Source: Varibaculum timonense_A
GTDB taxonomy: Bacteria; Actinomycetota; Actinomycetes; Actinomycetales; Actinomycetaceae
NCBI RefSeq assembly: GCF_027694345.1
Contig: NZ_JAQEVU010000003.1
Coordinates: 186,001 to 250,000 of the forward strand
Direction of reading: 5' to 3'
Length of the DNA: 64,000 nt
Part shown: positions 63,012 through 64,000 of the stretch, one piece after another
How positions within the stretch are numbered: position 1 is the stretch's first letter
Layout: the number at the start of each line of letters is the position of its first letter
Notes under the pieces: model-generated
Database searches by the model: none
What the model was told of the DNA's origin: nothing
Seen by the model: only the letters and a program-made list of their open reading frames with translations
Program-made: the position numbers and the translations under genes

Positions 63012-63547
63012 AAGGCGTTTTTTCCATCCGCCTTGGGTAACGCCCAACCAGCCATAAACCGGGACTCAGTTGGCACATGCTGTCGCGCAAAAAAACTATT
63101 ATTCTTTGGAATGTCGCCGACATTATCCCAAAATGTAACTTGACCTACTATCATGCCGGGATAAATCCGAATTGGTTGCGCAGCAACCAATTCTAGAGTC
63201 CAGTGATGCGCAGATCCGGTGTGTCCAAGATTAGCTGATACCTGTAAAAAAAGACCAAGACGACCGAGGCTACTACGTCCAATCAAGGACATAGCGTACA
63301 CATAGCTACTGATTAGCTCTAAAGTAGATCCAAGATACATGGTATGCGGCTGCAGCACATGACCCTTCGCGCCTATTCTTAGGGTTTCAAAAGTGACCGT
63401 TCCATCACAGTGCACGGTGGGTATTTTTAAAGAGGATCCCAAACGATAGTTGTAGCTATTCGGGTTTATCTGATTGCTGGCGAAAGGATCCAACACTATC
63501 CGACCTGCGGCCCGCTCCGCTGAAATATGACTTCCAGTCAGAATCAT
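63008..63547 (-). CDS. dCTP deaminase-family protein, catalytic-type
   Basis: 179 residues. The family features are INPNSYNYRLGSSL near the N-terminus, IGRSSLGRLGLFLQVSA (the Ser/Arg phosphate loop), and TLELVAAQPIRIYPGMIVGQVTFW, where the Glu of TLEL matches the catalytic Glu. It would deaminate dCTP or a related nucleotide. It lies between a second, variant copy and an MFS gene, so it is likely part of a specialised pathway rather than the housekeeping dcd. Confidence 0.85.
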   Translation of the reverse strand: MILTGSHISAERAAGRIVLDPFASNQINPNSYNYRLGSSLKIPTVHCDGTVTFETLRIGAKGHVLQPHTMYLGSTLELISSYVYAMSLIGRSSLGRLGLFLQVSANLGHTGSAHHWTLELVAAQPIRIYPGMIVGQVTFWDNVGDIPKNNSFFARQHVPTESRFMAGWALPKADGKNAL

Positions 63548-63549
63548 GT

Positions 63550-64000
63550 CTACTTCCCTAAATAGGCACGCGAGGCGACAGGTCCTTCGCTCCCGTTATA
63601 CTTACCATCGTAGAGTTCGATGTCCCCTTTCGGAACCCAAAAAGATACCTGAGCTATAAGCCAATCTGGTCGTAGCATCACGGGAAGCGTCGAGTACAAT
63701 TGAAAGGTTATCTTTCCGTAGCTGCCAATATCTATTAGATCAGCAGTCACATGTACGAACAAGCCTAGGCGCGCGGTTCCCGATTTGGCATGGATAATTG
63801 GAACATAGTGATCACTACCCACGTATTCACGGCTTTCTGCGAGCAAAAAATCATTTTTCCGCATTCTATAACCGTCTGGCTCAATCTGAAAGGTACTGTA
63901 ACTGTTTTCAACGCGTGGATCGAGAACATCTTCTGTGTATTTCAATAGCGTTGACCCGAGCGATAAATCGTAAGAATTGGTGGACAATCGCGCTGGATTG
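63550..64000 (-). CDS. dCTP deaminase-like protein with Gln in place of catalytic Glu (5' end cut)
   Basis: The frame is open to the window edge, so the start is outside; residues NPARLSTNSYDLSLG near the edge fit the family start. AKSGTARLGLFVHVTADLI matches the phosphate loop. At the catalytic strand it reads KITFQLYS where the family has TLEL: Gln replaces the catalytic Glu. It may be an inactive partner subunit or use another chemistry. It ends 2 bp before the second copy. Confidence 0.8.
   Translation of the reverse strand, partial: NPARLSTNSYDLSLGSTLLKYTEDVLDPRVENSYSTFQIEPDGYRMRKNDFLLAESREYVGSDHYVPIIHAKSGTARLGLFVHVTADLIDIGSYGKITFQLYSTLPVMLRPDWLIAQVSFWVPKGDIELYDGKYNGSEGPVASRAYLGK

Noticed and set aside
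1..64000. CRISPR arrays, insertion sequences, rRNA genes
   Set aside because: No regularly spaced repeat-spacer array, no transposase with terminal inverted repeats and no rRNA-like sequence was seen.

Overview
The window is chromosomal DNA of a moderate-GC actinobacterium, most likely in or near the Actinomycetaceae (Varibaculum/Actinobaculum/Mobiluncus-like). This is inferred from lineage-typical families (PPA1309, UPF0182, DUF2017, DUF2342, DUF3039, UvrD2-type helicase with HRDC), the gene order clpS-DUF2017-murI-MBL-(rph-rdgB), frequent GTG/TTG starts, and an oxygen-sensitive sulfatase-maturation enzyme that fits an anaerobe. No species name can be read from the sequence alone.

Layout. 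1-3 kb: the start of a methyltransferase behind a palindromic iron-box-like site, a 10-N assembly gap inside a terminator hairpin, an acyl-CoA ligase (menE-like) and a nitroreductase. 3.4-8.5 kb: a very large wall-anchored subtilase with BspA-type leucine-rich repeats. 8.8-16.8 kb: DNA alkyltransferase, a DUF4143 ATPase behind a 32-bp repeat array, a stand-alone PTS EIIB, a HAD phosphatase, MalQ, EttA and SSB. 16.9-34.25 kb: a complete, very small (about 17.3 kb) siphovirus-type prophage inserted in the 3' half of a tRNA-Arg gene. 34.4-53.2 kb: housekeeping genes (orn, ilvA, UPF0182, Lon-like PDZ protease, DUF2342, a ThiF-like protein, uvrD2, nudC, rph, rdgB, MBL hydrolase, murI, DUF2017, clpS, pncB, DUF3039). 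53.4-59.8 kb: a sulfatase operon (sugar porter, Cys-type sulfatase, ROK regulator, anSME, TSUP permease). 59.9-60.3 kb: tmRNA. 61-64 kb: an accessory operon with two dCTP-deaminase-like proteins, an MFS transporter and a methyltransferase.

The most notable system is the prophage immunity region. The repressor-like gene at the left end runs on the minus strand through the 42-bp att core, and its stop codon is completed by the first host base outside the core. In the excised circle the same frame would continue for 13 more codons and end 20 bp before the start of int. The circular phage would therefore carry rep-attP-int in one direction, with a divergent cro-like gene behind shared operators. 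Integration would both shorten Rep (predicted 102 to 89 residues) and cut int away from the rep promoter. This is the architecture of the integration-dependent immunity switch described for mycobacteriophages such as BPs and Brujita, here in a different host lineage.

The structural genes follow HK97/siphovirus order: HNH, small and large terminase, portal, a fused protease-capsid protein, connectors, tail tube, tail chaperones with a probable +1 frameshift, tape measure, tail tip, then endolysin and holin. Several tiny single-helix membrane proteins fill the early region and the lysis-int junction.

In the sulfatase operon the sulfatase carries a C-T-P-A-R maturation site, the radical-SAM enzyme would convert that Cys to formylglycine, the porter would import the sugar, and the TSUP protein would move the released sulfur oxyanion.
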